Source: Rhodococcus triatomae BKS 15-14
Lineage (GTDB): Bacteria; Actinomycetota; Actinomycetes; Mycobacteriales; Mycobacteriaceae
Assembly (NCBI GenBank): GCA_000341795.1
Contig: AODO01000032.1
Span: 1 to 64,000 of the forward strand
Length of the DNA stretch: 64,000 bases
Reading direction: 5' to 3'
Shown here: positions 17,184 to 25,889 of the stretch, one piece after another
Layout of the letters: every line of letters begins with the position of its first letter
How positions within the stretch are numbered: position 1 is the first letter of the stretch
The notes under the pieces: generated by a model
Databases searched by the model: none
What the model saw: the letters and a program-made list of their open reading frames with translations, nothing else
Told to the model about the DNA's origin: nothing
Program-made: the position numbers and the translations under genes

Positions 17184-17750
17184 TCAGAATCGACCGAGTA
17201 CCTCGGGATGCTGGGTGAACTTCCCGACGAGCGCGGCGCAGAAGCTCGGCAGGTCCATCGGGCTGCGACTGGTCACCAGGTTCCGGTCGACGACCACCTT
17301 CTCGTTCACGAAGAAGCCACCGGCGTTGACGACGTCGGTGCGCAGGCTCGGCCACGCCGTGATGGTGCGTCCGGACACCACGCCGGCCTCGATCAGCGTC
17401 CACGGAGCGTGTCCGATCGCCGCGACCGGTTTGCCGATGTGCATGGCGTGGCGCACGAAGGCGACCGCGTGGTCGTCGGTCCGCAGCCGGTCCGGGCACA
17501 GTGTCCCGCCCGGCAGGATCAGACCGTCGTAGCTGTCGAGATCGGCGCGACCCACGAGCCGGTCCACGGGGAACCGGTCCGCGGTGACGATGTCCGAGCG
17601 GTACGCCTGCAGTTCACCGGGCGCGATCGACAGCAACTCGGTCGTGCCACCGGCCGCCTCGACCGCACGCCGCGGCTCGACCAGCTCGTCCTGCTCGACG
17701 CCGTCGGCGGCGAGAACCGCCACCCGACGTCCGTCCAGTTGACCCCGCAT
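17184..17750 (-). CDS. PfpI/DJ-1-type glutamine amidotransferase-like protein lacking the nucleophile
   Basis: A 188-aa class I glutamine amidotransferase-like (DJ-1/PfpI) domain protein. ILPGGTLCPDRLR holds the oxyanion region, and AAIGHAPWTLIEAG is the nucleophile elbow. PfpI proteases have Cys-His here; this protein has Gly113-His (codon GGA), so the cysteine nucleophile is missing. The glutamate position near the N-terminus (DGVEQDELVEP) is retained. Peptidase, glyoxalase or deglycase activity is therefore unlikely unless another residue substitutes. The gene is followed at 97 bp by the small membrane protein gene. Confidence 0.8.
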   Translation of the reverse strand: MRGQLDGRRVAVLAADGVEQDELVEPRRAVEAAGGTTELLSIAPGELQAYRSDIVTADRFPVDRLVGRADLDSYDGLILPGGTLCPDRLRTDDHAVAFVRHAMHIGKPVAAIGHAPWTLIEAGVVSGRTITAWPSLRTDVVNAGGFFVNEKVVVDRNLVTSRSPMDLPSFCAALVGKFTQHPEVLGRF

Positions 17751-17844
17751 AGCCTCGACCCTTCACCAGACGTGATCTGCGTCACTCCCATTATGCGCCG
17801 GTGTGCGGTGGCGGCGGGAAGGGTGTTTCCGCTCTCGCCGCTCC

Positions 17845-18891
17845 CTAGAAGGTCGCGGCGTCGATGACGAACCGGTAGCGGACGTCGCTCCGCAACACCC
17901 GCTCGTACGCTTCGTTGATCCGGTCCGCGGAGATGAGTTCGATCTCCGAGACGATGCCGTGCTCCGCGCAGAAGTCGAGCATCTCCTGCGTTTCGCGCAG
18001 GCCGCCGACGTTGGATCCGGCCAGGCTGCGACGGTTGCCCGCCAGCGAGAATCCGCGGACCGAGATCGGCTTCTCCGGGAGCCCGAGCAGGACCAGGGTG
18101 CCGTCGAGCGCGAGCGTCCCCAGATAGGCGTCGATGTCGAGGTTGACCGAGACGGTGTTGAGGATGAGGTCGAAGGTGCTGCGCAACTGCTTGAACACCG
18201 CCGGATCCGCGGTCGCGTGGTAGTGGTCGGCACCGAATCGCAGTCCGTCCTCCTGCTTGGACAGCGACTGGCTCAGCACCGTGACCTCGGCGCCCATCGC
18301 GTGCGCGATCTTCACGCCCACGTGCCCGAGCCCGCCCATCCCGACGATGGCGACCTTCTTGCCGGGGCCCGCGTTCCAGTGCCGCAGCGGCGAGTAGAGG
18401 GTGATGCCCGCGCACAGCAGCGGCGTGGCCGCGGCAAGGTCCAGTCCGTCGGGGATGGAGACCACGAAGCTCTCGGTGACGACGATGTGCGTCGAGTAGC
18501 CACCCTGGGTGACCTTTCCGTCCTTCCCGACGGAGTTGTAGGTGGCGGTGACCCGGTTGGCGCAGTACTGCTCCTCGCCGGCCTCGCACGGCCCACACGC
18601 TCCGCAGGAGTCGACGAAACAGCCGACTCCGACGCGATCGCCGACCTCGTGCCGGGTCACGTCGGCACCGACCTCGGTGACGATGCCGGCGATCTCGTGA
18701 CCGGGCACCACCGGGTACCGGGTACCGCCCCACTCGTTGCGGGCGGTGTGGATGTCGGAGTGGCAGATGCCCGCGTACTTGATCTCGATCAGGACGTCGA
18801 GCGGGCCGAGGTCACGGCGCTCGATGGTCGTCTTCTCCAGTGGTGCGTCGGCGGCGGTCGCGGCATAGGCGGAAACGGTGAGCATGCGCAT
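17845..18891 (-). CDS. adhC: Zinc-dependent NAD(P) alcohol dehydrogenase (AdhC-like)
   Basis: Oxidises alcohols or reduces aldehydes. The 348-aa medium-chain dehydrogenase has the catalytic zinc ligands in [11 protein letters not shown] and GHEIAG, and structural zinc cysteines in [15 protein letters not shown]. The nucleotide-binding motif is [17 protein letters not shown] (about residues 180-195). It closely resembles M. tuberculosis AdhC (Rv3045) along its length. ATG 18891 is chosen over a second ATG 6 bp later. It is divergent from endoglycoceramidase; the intergenic palindrome at 19002-19017 may control one or both. Confidence 0.92.
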   Translation of the reverse strand: MRMLTVSAYAATAADAPLEKTTIERRDLGPLDVLIEIKYAGICHSDIHTARNEWGGTRYPVVPGHEIAGIVTEVGADVTRHEVGDRVGVGCFVDSCGACGPCEAGEEQYCANRVTATYNSVGKDGKVTQGGYSTHIVVTESFVVSIPDGLDLAAATPLLCAGITLYSPLRHWNAGPGKKVAIVGMGGLGHVGVKIAHAMGAEVTVLSQSLSKQEDGLRFGADHYHATADPAVFKQLRSTFDLILNTVSVNLDIDAYLGTLALDGTLVLLGLPEKPISVRGFSLAGNRRSLAGSNVGGLRETQEMLDFCAEHGIVSEIELISADRINEAYERVLRSDVRYRFVIDAATF

Positions 18892-19001
18892 ATGTCTATC
18901 CCCGTGAGTCGAACCTCCGCAACGTCGGACGGTGGGGACGACAACGGGATTCCGCCGTTCCGGCCCCAGCGCGACCGGAGGCTGGCTAACATCGCGTGAA
19001 T

Positions 19002-19017
19002 TTGGACAAATGTCCAA
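19002..19017. promoter_or_regulatory. Palindromic operator candidate TTGGACA-AA-TGTCCAA
   Basis: A perfect 7-bp inverted repeat with a 2-bp spacer in the 151-bp intergenic region, 25 bp upstream of the endoglycoceramidase ATG and 110 bp upstream of adhC. Position and symmetry suggest a dimeric repressor site (TetR, MarR or GntR type). The regulator is unknown. Confidence 0.55.
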
Positions 19018-19042
19018 TCTCTCGACCCGGAGGAGTTCCGTG

Positions 19043-20518
19043 ATGCGAGTGAAGTCACTGCTGGCGAGAGTCGCGACACTCGGCGTACTGATGGCGATCC
19101 CCACCGTTCCCGCCGTCGCCGTCGCCGTTGCCGACGAGACACCGACACCCGCGGGCTCGGTTCGCATCGACGGCAGGTACTTCGTCGACGAGTTCGACCG
19201 CACGGTCCTGCTCCACGGCGTGAACACCGTCGACAAGGACGCCCCCTACCTCGAGGCCGGCGAGGCCCTCACCTCCGCGGACGCAGATCTGCTCGTCGGG
19301 CACGGATTCAACACCGTCCGCCTCGGGACCTCGTTCGACGCCCTGATGCCCGAACGCGGACGGATCGACGACGCCTACCTCGATCGGCTCGCCGCCGTCG
19401 TCGACACGCTCACCTCCCGCGGCATCCAGGTGCTCCTCGACAACCATCAGGACGGCCTGTCGACGGTGTGGGGCGGCAACGGCTTTCCCGCCTGGGCCAT
19501 CGAGGCACGACCCGGAGCGAACGAGCCGAATCCCGGATTTCCGCTCTACAACCTGATGCCGAGCATGAACCGGGGCTGGGACGAGGTGTGGAACAACACC
19601 CACGGCGCTCTCGACCACCTCGGCACCGCACTGGCCGCACTCGCCTCGAAGGTCGGCGCCACCCCGGGGGTCCTCGGCATCGAGGTGATGAACGAACCGT
19701 GGCCCGGATCCCCGTTCCCCACCTGTTTCCCGAACGGCTGCCCCGACTTCGACCGCACGTACCAGGCGGCGATGCAGAAGCTCACGGACGCGATCCGGGT
19801 GGCGAACCCGACGCTGCCGGTGTTCTGGGAACCGAACGTCACCTGGAACCAGCTGATGCCGTCGAACCTCGCGAATCCGCCGAGGACGCCCGCTCTCACC
19901 GACCCGAACATCGCCTTCGCGCCGCACGACTACTGCATCCCCAGTCAGCTCGCCATCTACCTCGGACTGCCCGAGGACCTGAGGGTCCTGTGCACCGTCA
20001 CCCAGGACAACACGTGGCGGAACATCGACGCGATCACCCAGCGTGCAGGCGTCCCCACCGTGGTCACCGAGTTCGGCGACGGTGACCCGACCGTGCTCGG
20101 CAACACCCTCCGACGCGCGGACGAACGCTTCGTCGGCTGGCAGTACTGGCACTTCGACGCCGACCGCGACACCGATCCGTTTCTCGGAGAGGTGGGTCGC
20201 CAACTGGTCCGCACCTACCCGCAGGCCACCGCAGGCACCCCTGGCACGCTGCAGTTCGACCCCGACGGCGGCGACTTCCGCTACACCTACACGGCCCGAG
20301 CGTCGGCGAAGCCGACCGAGATCTACGTCTCGGACCGGCACTACCCCGACGGGTACGTGACGACGGTGGACGGCGGGCGCCTCACCTCGGAACCCGGCGC
20401 ACGAATCGTCACGGTGGAGGCGGCACCGGGCGCACAGGTGACCGTCTCGATTCACGGACCCGGATCCGACGGCACGAACCTCCCGAACGCGACGTCGGGC
20501 GGCAGCAGCGGCTCCTGA
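19043..20518 (+). CDS. Secreted endoglycoceramidase (GH5)
   Basis: Cleaves the glycan-ceramide linkage of glycosphingolipids. The 491-aa protein has a signal peptide (about 1-30, basic then hydrophobic, AVAVADE at the cut). A GH5 (alpha/beta)8 domain follows, with the acid/base in EVMNEPW (Glu218) and the nucleophile in VVTEFGDG (Glu343). A C-terminal beta domain (about 395-470) and a Gly/Ser tail complete it. Features such as [14 protein letters not shown] and GWQYWHFD match Rhodococcus EGCase. ATG 19043 has AGGAG 7 nt upstream. The substrate is normally of eukaryotic origin, so it implies contact with animal tissue or its debris. Confidence 0.92.
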   Translation: MRVKSLLARVATLGVLMAIPTVPAVAVAVADETPTPAGSVRIDGRYFVDEFDRTVLLHGVNTVDKDAPYLEAGEALTSADADLLVGHGFNTVRLGTSFDALMPERGRIDDAYLDRLAAVVDTLTSRGIQVLLDNHQDGLSTVWGGNGFPAWAIEARPGANEPNPGFPLYNLMPSMNRGWDEVWNNTHGALDHLGTALAALASKVGATPGVLGIEVMNEPWPGSPFPTCFPNGCPDFDRTYQAAMQKLTDAIRVANPTLPVFWEPNVTWNQLMPSNLANPPRTPALTDPNIAFAPHDYCIPSQLAIYLGLPEDLRVLCTVTQDNTWRNIDAITQRAGVPTVVTEFGDGDPTVLGNTLRRADERFVGWQYWHFDADRDTDPFLGEVGRQLVRTYPQATAGTPGTLQFDPDGGDFRYTYTARASAKPTEIYVSDRHYPDGYVTTVDGGRLTSEPGARIVTVEAAPGAQVTVSIHGPGSDGTNLPNATSGGSSGS

Positions 20519-20536
20519 CCTGCCCGCGACACGAGA

Positions 20537-20566
20537 AGGCCCCGAACCGAGATCGGTTCGGGGCCT
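20537..20566. terminator. Bidirectional hairpin between endoglycoceramidase and metE
   Basis: A perfect 14-bp inverted repeat, AGGCCCCGAACCGA / TCGGTTCGGGGCCT with a GA loop, between two convergent stop codons. Confidence 0.8.
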
Positions 20567-20668
20567 CCCCATCCCGGACGACGGTGAAGTCCGGGCCCCT
20601 CGAGACGTTCCCTCCGCGGCCGCGACCACTCACGGGCCGCGAACGGAACGCACGACTCGTCGGCGGCG

Positions 20669-22954
20669 TCAGTCCGGCTGCGCCGCCCGTCTCCGCAAGC
20701 GCCGTGCGGCGGCCACCAGATTCCGCAGTGACGGTTCGAGCTGCCAGTAGTGGCGCGTCTTGAGGCCGCCGTCCGGATTCGCCCACAGCCGGTCGAGATC
20801 GACGGATTCGGCTGCCTTGGTGAGAAGTTCGTCGAACTCGTCGATGTCGGGTATTCGCGCCGAACGGGACTCGTACACGCCGGGTCCCACGCCGTGGGTG
20901 AGCTTGCGCTCGGTGATCGCGTCGAGCACCCAGTCGATGGACCGGGTCGCCACGATCGCCGTCACGTCGCAGTCGAGGCGCTCGATGGCGTCGACCACCT
21001 CGACGCGACTGGTGTACGACAGGTGCGTGTGGATCTGTGTGTCCGGCTTCGCCCCTCCCGTCGCCAACGTGAACGCGTCGACCGCCCACCCCAGGTACTC
21101 GATACGGCCACCGGCGCGCAGCGGCAGCAGCTCGCGGATCGCGGGTTCGTCGACCTGGATGATCGCGATTCCCGCCTTCTCGAGATCCGCGATCTCGTCG
21201 CGGATGGCGAGCGCCAGCTGGTCGGCGGTCTCGTGCAGCGGCTGGTCCTGACGCACGAACGACCGCGCCAGCATCGTCACCGGCCCGGTGAGCATGCCCT
21301 TGACCGGCTTGTCCGTGAGCGACTGCGCGTACCCGATCCACGAGGTCGTCATCGGCCCGCGGCGCCGCACGTCGCCGTACAGGACCGGCGGACGAACACA
21401 CCGGGAACCGTAGGCCTGCACCCAGCCCGCCCGGGTGGACGCGAATCCGTCCATCAGCTCGGCGAAGTACTGGATCATGTCGTTGCGTTCGTGCTCACCG
21501 TGCACGAGGACGTCGAGCCCGATGTCCTCCTGGAGGCGAACAGTGCGCTCGATCTCCTCCTGGACCCGCTCGACGTAGTCCGGGTACGGGATCCGGCCTT
21601 CGGCGAGTTCGTACCGCGCCTGCCGGATCTCGCCGGACTGCGGGAACGAACCGAGCGTCGTCGCGGGCACCAGCGGCAGGTTCAGGCGGGCCTGCTGTGC
21701 CGCCCGGCGCTCCTCGTACGGTGCCCGAACCCTGTCCTCGGGCCGGATCGCGTTGAGTCGCGCGCGGACCTCGTGCTTCTGCTTGAAATGCACCGACGTC
21801 GGCTTCTTACGCCAGCGCTCGGAGGGGCCCTCGGTCAGGGCCTTCGCCAACGACACGACCTCCCCGACCTTCTGCTTGGCGAAGGCCAGCCGGTCCGCGA
21901 CGTCACCGTCGAGGTCCCACTCGGCGAGCACGTCGTAGGGCACGTGCATCAGCGAACACGAGGTGGACACGACCAGGTCCGGAACGACGTCCTTGAGCTG
22001 CGACAGGTACGCGAGCGTGACGACGTTGTCCGCGCGCCAGACGTTGCGCCCGTTGACAACACCGGCGTAGAGGCGCTTGCGCTTGAGGCCGGGGATCCGG
22101 GCCAGCTCGTCGGCGGACATCCGGCCGTACACCAGGTCCAGGCCGATGGCCTCGACCTGGGTGGCGGCGAGGATCGGCAGGGCTTCGCCGAGGTTGCCGT
22201 ACGGTCCGGTGACGAGGATGCGTGGACGCAGCGGGGCGCGGGACAGCTTCCGGTACGCCCGGTCCAGCGCGACGAGCTCGTCCGCCGTGCGGTCCTGCGT
22301 GAACATCGGTTCGTCGAGCTGGATGCACGTCGCGCCCGCTTTCGCGAGCAGCTCGAACAGCGCCTCGTACTGTGGGAGCAGCCGGTCCAGGAGGTCGAGG
22401 GTCGACAAGCCCTCGGCCGCGTCGGGTCCCACCTTGGACAGCAGCAGCAACGAGACCGGCCCCAGTACCACCGGACGCAGTTCGATCCCCCGCGCCTCGG
22501 CGCGTTCGAATTCGTCCAACAGGGCGTCGGCATGCAGCGCGAAGGGCGTCCGCTCGTCCAGTTCGGGCTGGCGGTAGTAGTAGTTGCTGTCGATGTACCG
22601 CACCAGCTCGAGTGGCGGGAAGTCGGGCCGGCCGCGGGCCATCGTGAAATAGAAGTCGAGTTCGCCGAGCTCACCCTGGAGCGGCGCGAAACGAGACGGG
22701 ACCGCACCGAACAGCATCGCGTTGTCGAGGACGTGGTCGTAGTAGGAGAACGTGTTGCCCGGCACCTGGGTCAGACCCGTCGCGGCGAGCTCGCTCCACG
22801 TCTGCTCCTGAAGCTCTCGTGCCACCGCCACGAGTTCCGCCTGGGGGCACTGTCCGTGCCAGTACGCCTCGAGCGCCCGCTTCAGCTCACGCCGGGGCCC
22901 GATCCGCGGGTAACCGAGGATGCTTGAACCGTAACCAGCTGCGCCGCTCGACAT
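20669..22954 (-). CDS. metE: MetE-family methionine synthase homologue with degenerate zinc site
   Basis: A 761-aa two-barrel protein of full MetE length. Canonical MetE transfers methyl from methyl-THF-polyglutamate to homocysteine. Conserved pieces include LGYPRIGPRRELK, LGSFPQSGEIR, VHGEHERNDM, YGSRCVRPP, KGMLTGPVT, QVDEPAIRE and GPGVYESRS. The zinc ligands of E. coli MetE (His641, Cys643, Glu665, Cys726) align with His644, Ser646, Val668 and Gly729. Three of four are therefore lost (codons TCG and GGC confirmed for Ser646 and Gly729). Homocysteine thiolate activation by zinc is then doubtful. ATG 22954 has GAGGAAGGG upstream. There is no room for a cobalamin riboswitch before it. Confidence 0.85.
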   Translation of the reverse strand: MSSGAAGYGSSILGYPRIGPRRELKRALEAYWHGQCPQAELVAVARELQEQTWSELAATGLTQVPGNTFSYYDHVLDNAMLFGAVPSRFAPLQGELGELDFYFTMARGRPDFPPLELVRYIDSNYYYRQPELDERTPFALHADALLDEFERAEARGIELRPVVLGPVSLLLLSKVGPDAAEGLSTLDLLDRLLPQYEALFELLAKAGATCIQLDEPMFTQDRTADELVALDRAYRKLSRAPLRPRILVTGPYGNLGEALPILAATQVEAIGLDLVYGRMSADELARIPGLKRKRLYAGVVNGRNVWRADNVVTLAYLSQLKDVVPDLVVSTSCSLMHVPYDVLAEWDLDGDVADRLAFAKQKVGEVVSLAKALTEGPSERWRKKPTSVHFKQKHEVRARLNAIRPEDRVRAPYEERRAAQQARLNLPLVPATTLGSFPQSGEIRQARYELAEGRIPYPDYVERVQEEIERTVRLQEDIGLDVLVHGEHERNDMIQYFAELMDGFASTRAGWVQAYGSRCVRPPVLYGDVRRRGPMTTSWIGYAQSLTDKPVKGMLTGPVTMLARSFVRQDQPLHETADQLALAIRDEIADLEKAGIAIIQVDEPAIRELLPLRAGGRIEYLGWAVDAFTLATGGAKPDTQIHTHLSYTSRVEVVDAIERLDCDVTAIVATRSIDWVLDAITERKLTHGVGPGVYESRSARIPDIDEFDELLTKAAESVDLDRLWANPDGGLKTRHYWQLEPSLRNLVAAARRLRRRAAQPD

Positions 22955-23012
22955 TCGACTCGACCCTTCCTCGTGCGCTGGGATGCTCACCGTAGCGGGC
23001 GCACTGATCGGG

Positions 23013-23909
23013 TCAGCTTGCCTTCTTGGCGACACGGCCGTTGTCGGCGTACTCGTAGAAGCCGCGGCCGACCTTCTTGCCGACGAGACCGGCCTCGACC
23101 ATGCGCAGCAGCAGCGGCGGCGCCGAGTACAGGGGCTCCTTGAACTCCTCGTACATCGAGTCCGCGATCGACTTCACGGTGTCGAGACCGACGAGGTCGG
23201 TCAGTGCGAGCGGCCCCATCGGGTGCGCGAGACCGAGAACGGTCGCCTTGTCGATGTCCTCCTTGGTCGCGAAACCGGACTCGACCATGCGGATGGCGGA
23301 CAGCAGGTAGGGCACGAGCAGCGCGTTGACGACGAAGCCGGAGCGGTCGGCGGACCGCACGACCTGCTTGCCGAGTACCTCGCCGGCGAACTGCTCGGCG
23401 CGCTCGGTGACCGCGGCGCTCGTCTTGAGGGTGGTGACCAGCTCGACCAGGGGGAGCACGGGCACCGGGTTGAAGAAGTGCAGACCGATGACGCGCTCGG
23501 GACGGCTGGTGGTGATGCCGAGCTTCATGATCGGGATGGAGGAGGTGTTGGAGGCGAGAACCGCGTCGGGATCGGTGACGACCTGGTCCAGTTCGGCGAA
23601 GATCGCGCTCTTGATCTTCTCGTCCTCGACGACGGCCTCGACGACGAGCTGCCGGTCGGCGAAGTCGCCCAGGTCGGAGGTGAAACGGAGACGCCATGCG
23701 GCCTGCTCGCGTTCACGTTCGGTGATCTTTCCACTGCTCACGCCGCGGTCGAGCGAGCGCAGGATGCGTGCGCGTCCGGCGGCCGCGAGCTCCCGGGTCT
23801 GCTCGTACACCAGGACGTCGACATGCGAGCGAGCACACACCTCAGCGATTCCGGCGCCCATCTGGCCGGCACCGATCACGCCGACGCGCTGGATCTTCTC
23901 GCTGGTCAC
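23013..23909 (-). CDS. fadB2: 3-hydroxybutyryl-CoA dehydrogenase (FadB2-like)
   Basis: NAD(P)-dependent interconversion of 3-hydroxyacyl-CoA and acetoacyl-CoA in short-chain fatty-acid metabolism. The 298-aa product has the N-terminal Rossmann motif VGVIGAGQMGAGIAEVCA, the catalytic His in RVIGLHFFNPVPVLPLVE, NTSSIPI and the C-terminal helical domain with HPMGPLALTDLVGLDT. The start is a GTG at 23909 with GAGGAGC before it. It lies between isocitrate lyase and metE, and in M. tuberculosis it also adjoins icl (Rv0467-Rv0468). Twin hairpins separate it from isocitrate lyase. Confidence 0.93.
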   Translation of the reverse strand: MTSEKIQRVGVIGAGQMGAGIAEVCARSHVDVLVYEQTRELAAAGRARILRSLDRGVSSGKITEREREQAAWRLRFTSDLGDFADRQLVVEAVVEDEKIKSAIFAELDQVVTDPDAVLASNTSSIPIMKLGITTSRPERVIGLHFFNPVPVLPLVELVTTLKTSAAVTERAEQFAGEVLGKQVVRSADRSGFVVNALLVPYLLSAIRMVESGFATKEDIDKATVLGLAHPMGPLALTDLVGLDTVKSIADSMYEEFKEPLYSAPPLLLRMVEAGLVGKKVGRGFYEYADNGRVAKKAS

Positions 23910-23969
23910 GTCAGCTCCTCATCGTGTGGTGGATCGTCATGCATGAGTCTGTGCAATACGGTTGTCCAG

Positions 23970-24008
23970 CCCCGCCGCGGGATCCGGGCTGTTGGTCCCG
24001 CGGCGGGG
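23970..24008 (-). terminator. Hairpin downstream of isocitrate lyase (distal)
   Basis: CCCCGCCGCGGG (23970-23981) pairs with CCCGCGGCGGGG (23997-24008). It is the second of two hairpins after the aceA stop codon. Confidence 0.6.
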
Positions 24009-24030
24009 TGAACGATGAGTCGTCAACCGT

Positions 24031-24057
24031 GCGGCGGCGCTGGGAGAGCGCCGCCGC
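24031..24057 (-). terminator. Hairpin downstream of isocitrate lyase (proximal)
   Basis: A perfect 11-bp repeat GCGGCGGCGCT / AGCGCCGCCGC with a 5-nt loop, 22 bp beyond the aceA stop. Confidence 0.65.
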
Positions 24058-24078
24058 GGGCGACTGGGGTGGCAGTTC

Positions 24079-25368
24079 CTAGTGGAACTGGCCCTCCTCG
24101 GTGGAGCCCTTCAGGGCAGCCGTCGAGGTGTTGGGGTCGACAGTGGTGGCGATGCTGTCGAAGTAGCCGGCGCCGACCTCACGCTGGTGCTTGATGGCGG
24201 TGAAGCCACGCTCCTCGGCGGCCTTGAACTCGCGCTCCTGCAGGTCGACGAAGGCGGTCATGCCGTTGCGGGCGTAGCCGTGGGCCAGGTCGAACATGCC
24301 GTAGTTGAGCGAGTGGAAGCCGGCGAGGGTGATGAACTGGAACTTGAAGCCCATCGCGCCGAGCTCACGCTGGAACTTCGCGATGGTCGCGTCGTCCAGG
24401 TGCGCCTTCCAGTTGAAGGACGGCGAGCAGTTGTAGGCCAGCAGCTGGTCCGGGAACTCGCTGCGGACGGACTCGGCGAACTTCTTCGCGACCTCGAGGT
24501 CCGGAACACCGGTCTCCATCCAGATGAGGTCGGAGTACGGGGCGTAGGCCTTGGCGCGAGCGATGCAGGGCTCGATGCCGTTCTTGACACCGTAGAAGCC
24601 CTCGGCGGTGCGGGTGCCGTCCAGGAACTCACGGTCGCGCTCGTCGACGTCGGAGGTCAGCAGGGTGGCGGCCTCGGCGTCGGTGCGGGCGATGACGACC
24701 GTCGGGACGTCGGCGACGTCGGCCGCGAGGCGAGCCGAGGTCAGGGTGCGGATGTGCTGCTGGGTCGGGATGAGCACCTTGCCACCGAGGTGGCCGCACT
24801 TCTTCTCCGAGGCGAGCTGGTCCTCCCAGTGCGAGCCGGCGACGCCGGCCGCGATCATGGCCTTCTGCAGCTCGTAGACGTTGAGGGCGCCACCGAAGCC
24901 GGCCTCACCGTCGGCGACGATCGGAGCGAGCCAGTTGTCGACGGAGGTGTCACCCTCGACCTTGGCGATCTCGTCGGCGCGCAGCAGCGCGTTGTTGATG
25001 CGGCGGACAACCTGCGGGACCGAGTTGGCCGGGTAGAGGCTCTGGTCCGGGTAGGTGTGGCCGGAGAGGTTCGCGTCACCGGCGACCTGCCAGCCGGAGA
25101 GGTAGATGGCCTTGAGGCCCGCGCGGACCTGCTGGACCGCCTGGTTGCCGGTGAGCGCACCGAGCGAGTTGATGTAGTCCTCGTTGTTGACGAGATCCCA
25201 GAGGATCTCCGAACCGCGACGGGCGAGGGTGGCCTCCTCGACAACGGTGCCCTGGAGCTTGACGACCTGCTCCGCGGTGTAGTTGCGCGTGATGCCCTTC
25301 CAGCGGGGGTTGGTGTCCCAATCCTGCTGGATCTGCTCTGCGGTCTTCGGGGTGCCGGTGGTCGACAT
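24079..25368 (-). CDS. aceA: Isocitrate lyase
   Basis: Splits isocitrate to glyoxylate and succinate, the first glyoxylate-shunt step needed for growth on acetate and fatty acids. The 429-aa product keeps the signature KKCGHL with catalytic Cys191, the same number as in M. tuberculosis ICL1, plus [10 protein letters not shown] and [12 protein letters not shown] 25368 is preferred over the adjacent TTG; GGAG lies about 6 nt upstream. A TTTGCAAA box about 170 bp upstream (25538-25547) matches the RamB motif, and ramB itself is 5.7 kb away in this window. Confidence 0.96.
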   Translation of the reverse strand: MSTTGTPKTAEQIQQDWDTNPRWKGITRNYTAEQVVKLQGTVVEEATLARRGSEILWDLVNNEDYINSLGALTGNQAVQQVRAGLKAIYLSGWQVAGDANLSGHTYPDQSLYPANSVPQVVRRINNALLRADEIAKVEGDTSVDNWLAPIVADGEAGFGGALNVYELQKAMIAAGVAGSHWEDQLASEKKCGHLGGKVLIPTQQHIRTLTSARLAADVADVPTVVIARTDAEAATLLTSDVDERDREFLDGTRTAEGFYGVKNGIEPCIARAKAYAPYSDLIWMETGVPDLEVAKKFAESVRSEFPDQLLAYNCSPSFNWKAHLDDATIAKFQRELGAMGFKFQFITLAGFHSLNYGMFDLAHGYARNGMTAFVDLQEREFKAAEERGFTAIKHQREVGAGYFDSIATTVDPNTSTAALKGSTEEGQFH

Positions 25369-25537
25369 CAAGACTCCACTCTCTTCGGATCAACTGGCCT
25401 TTCGGGGAGCTCGTCCAGTACGTCCGTACGGCTTCACATCCTTGCCAGGCCCTTGCTGTGTACGTACCGAGGGTGTCATAGGCGAAATCCGGCGTCTACC
25501 TGTAGCTAATGCCAAGCTTGGCTAGATTCTCCTGTTG

Positions 25538-25556
25538 ATTTGCAAATCTTGCGAAG
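25538..25556. promoter_or_regulatory. ramB-box: RamB-type operator candidate upstream of aceA
   Basis: ATTTGCAAAT (25538-25547) is a perfect palindrome containing the TTTGCAAA core reported for corynebacterial RamB, followed by TTGCGAAG (25549-25556). It is about 170 bp upstream of the isocitrate lyase start, and TTGCGAAG recurs just before ramB. Confidence 0.6.
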
Positions 25557-25876
25557 AACAGACGTGTCATTACCTGCTGGCCGCGCGGTCGGAAGTTACC
25601 CGCGGGTACAGTGTTTTCGCAGGCAGATGCCCCGCCTCCGGCCGCGGACGCGATGCGGTCACGCGGGCAGGAGCGAAGCCGTCCCGTCCGTGGCGATCAC
25701 GACCGGAACTCCCCGACTGTGAGGGCAATCACCACATCGGTCCTCCCCCGCCGGTCACACCGGGCCCTCGTCCGCGGCTCCCCCGCCTCGCATCGCGCAC
25801 GCCTGCAGGCGCCGGCTCCACACCGATGCCAACATCGCGGCACGCGGCAATTCGCCGCGCTGCGATCGACCCCGGC

Positions 25877-25882
25877 TACCGT
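25877..25882 (+). promoter_or_regulatory. -10 element, leaderless MBL hydrolase
   Basis: TACCGT followed by 7 nt and then the ATG at 25890, with no ribosome site. Confidence 0.45.
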
Positions 25883-25889
25883 GCCCCGT

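Larger units (their letters stand above)
25369..25889. other. Long intergenic region upstream of aceA
   Basis: About 520 bp between the isocitrate lyase start and the divergent MBL-hydrolase start. It holds the RamB-like box (25538-25556) and, at the far end, the leaderless -10 of the MBL gene. The remainder (about 25560-25870) shows no convincing gene, hairpin or repeat. Confidence 0.5.

Noticed and set aside
18932-19042. N-terminal extension of endoglycoceramidase upstream of 19043
   Set aside because: It would run through the palindrome and destroy the signal peptide; AGGAG is correctly placed for ATG 19043.
20750-22927. 2.2-kb plus-strand open frame antisense to metE
   Set aside because: Full MetE homology on the other strand explains it; the translated shadow has no motifs.
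22955-23012. Cobalamin riboswitch or zinc-uptake-regulator box before metE
   Set aside because: The gap is only 58 bp and holds just a possible -10 and the ribosome site.
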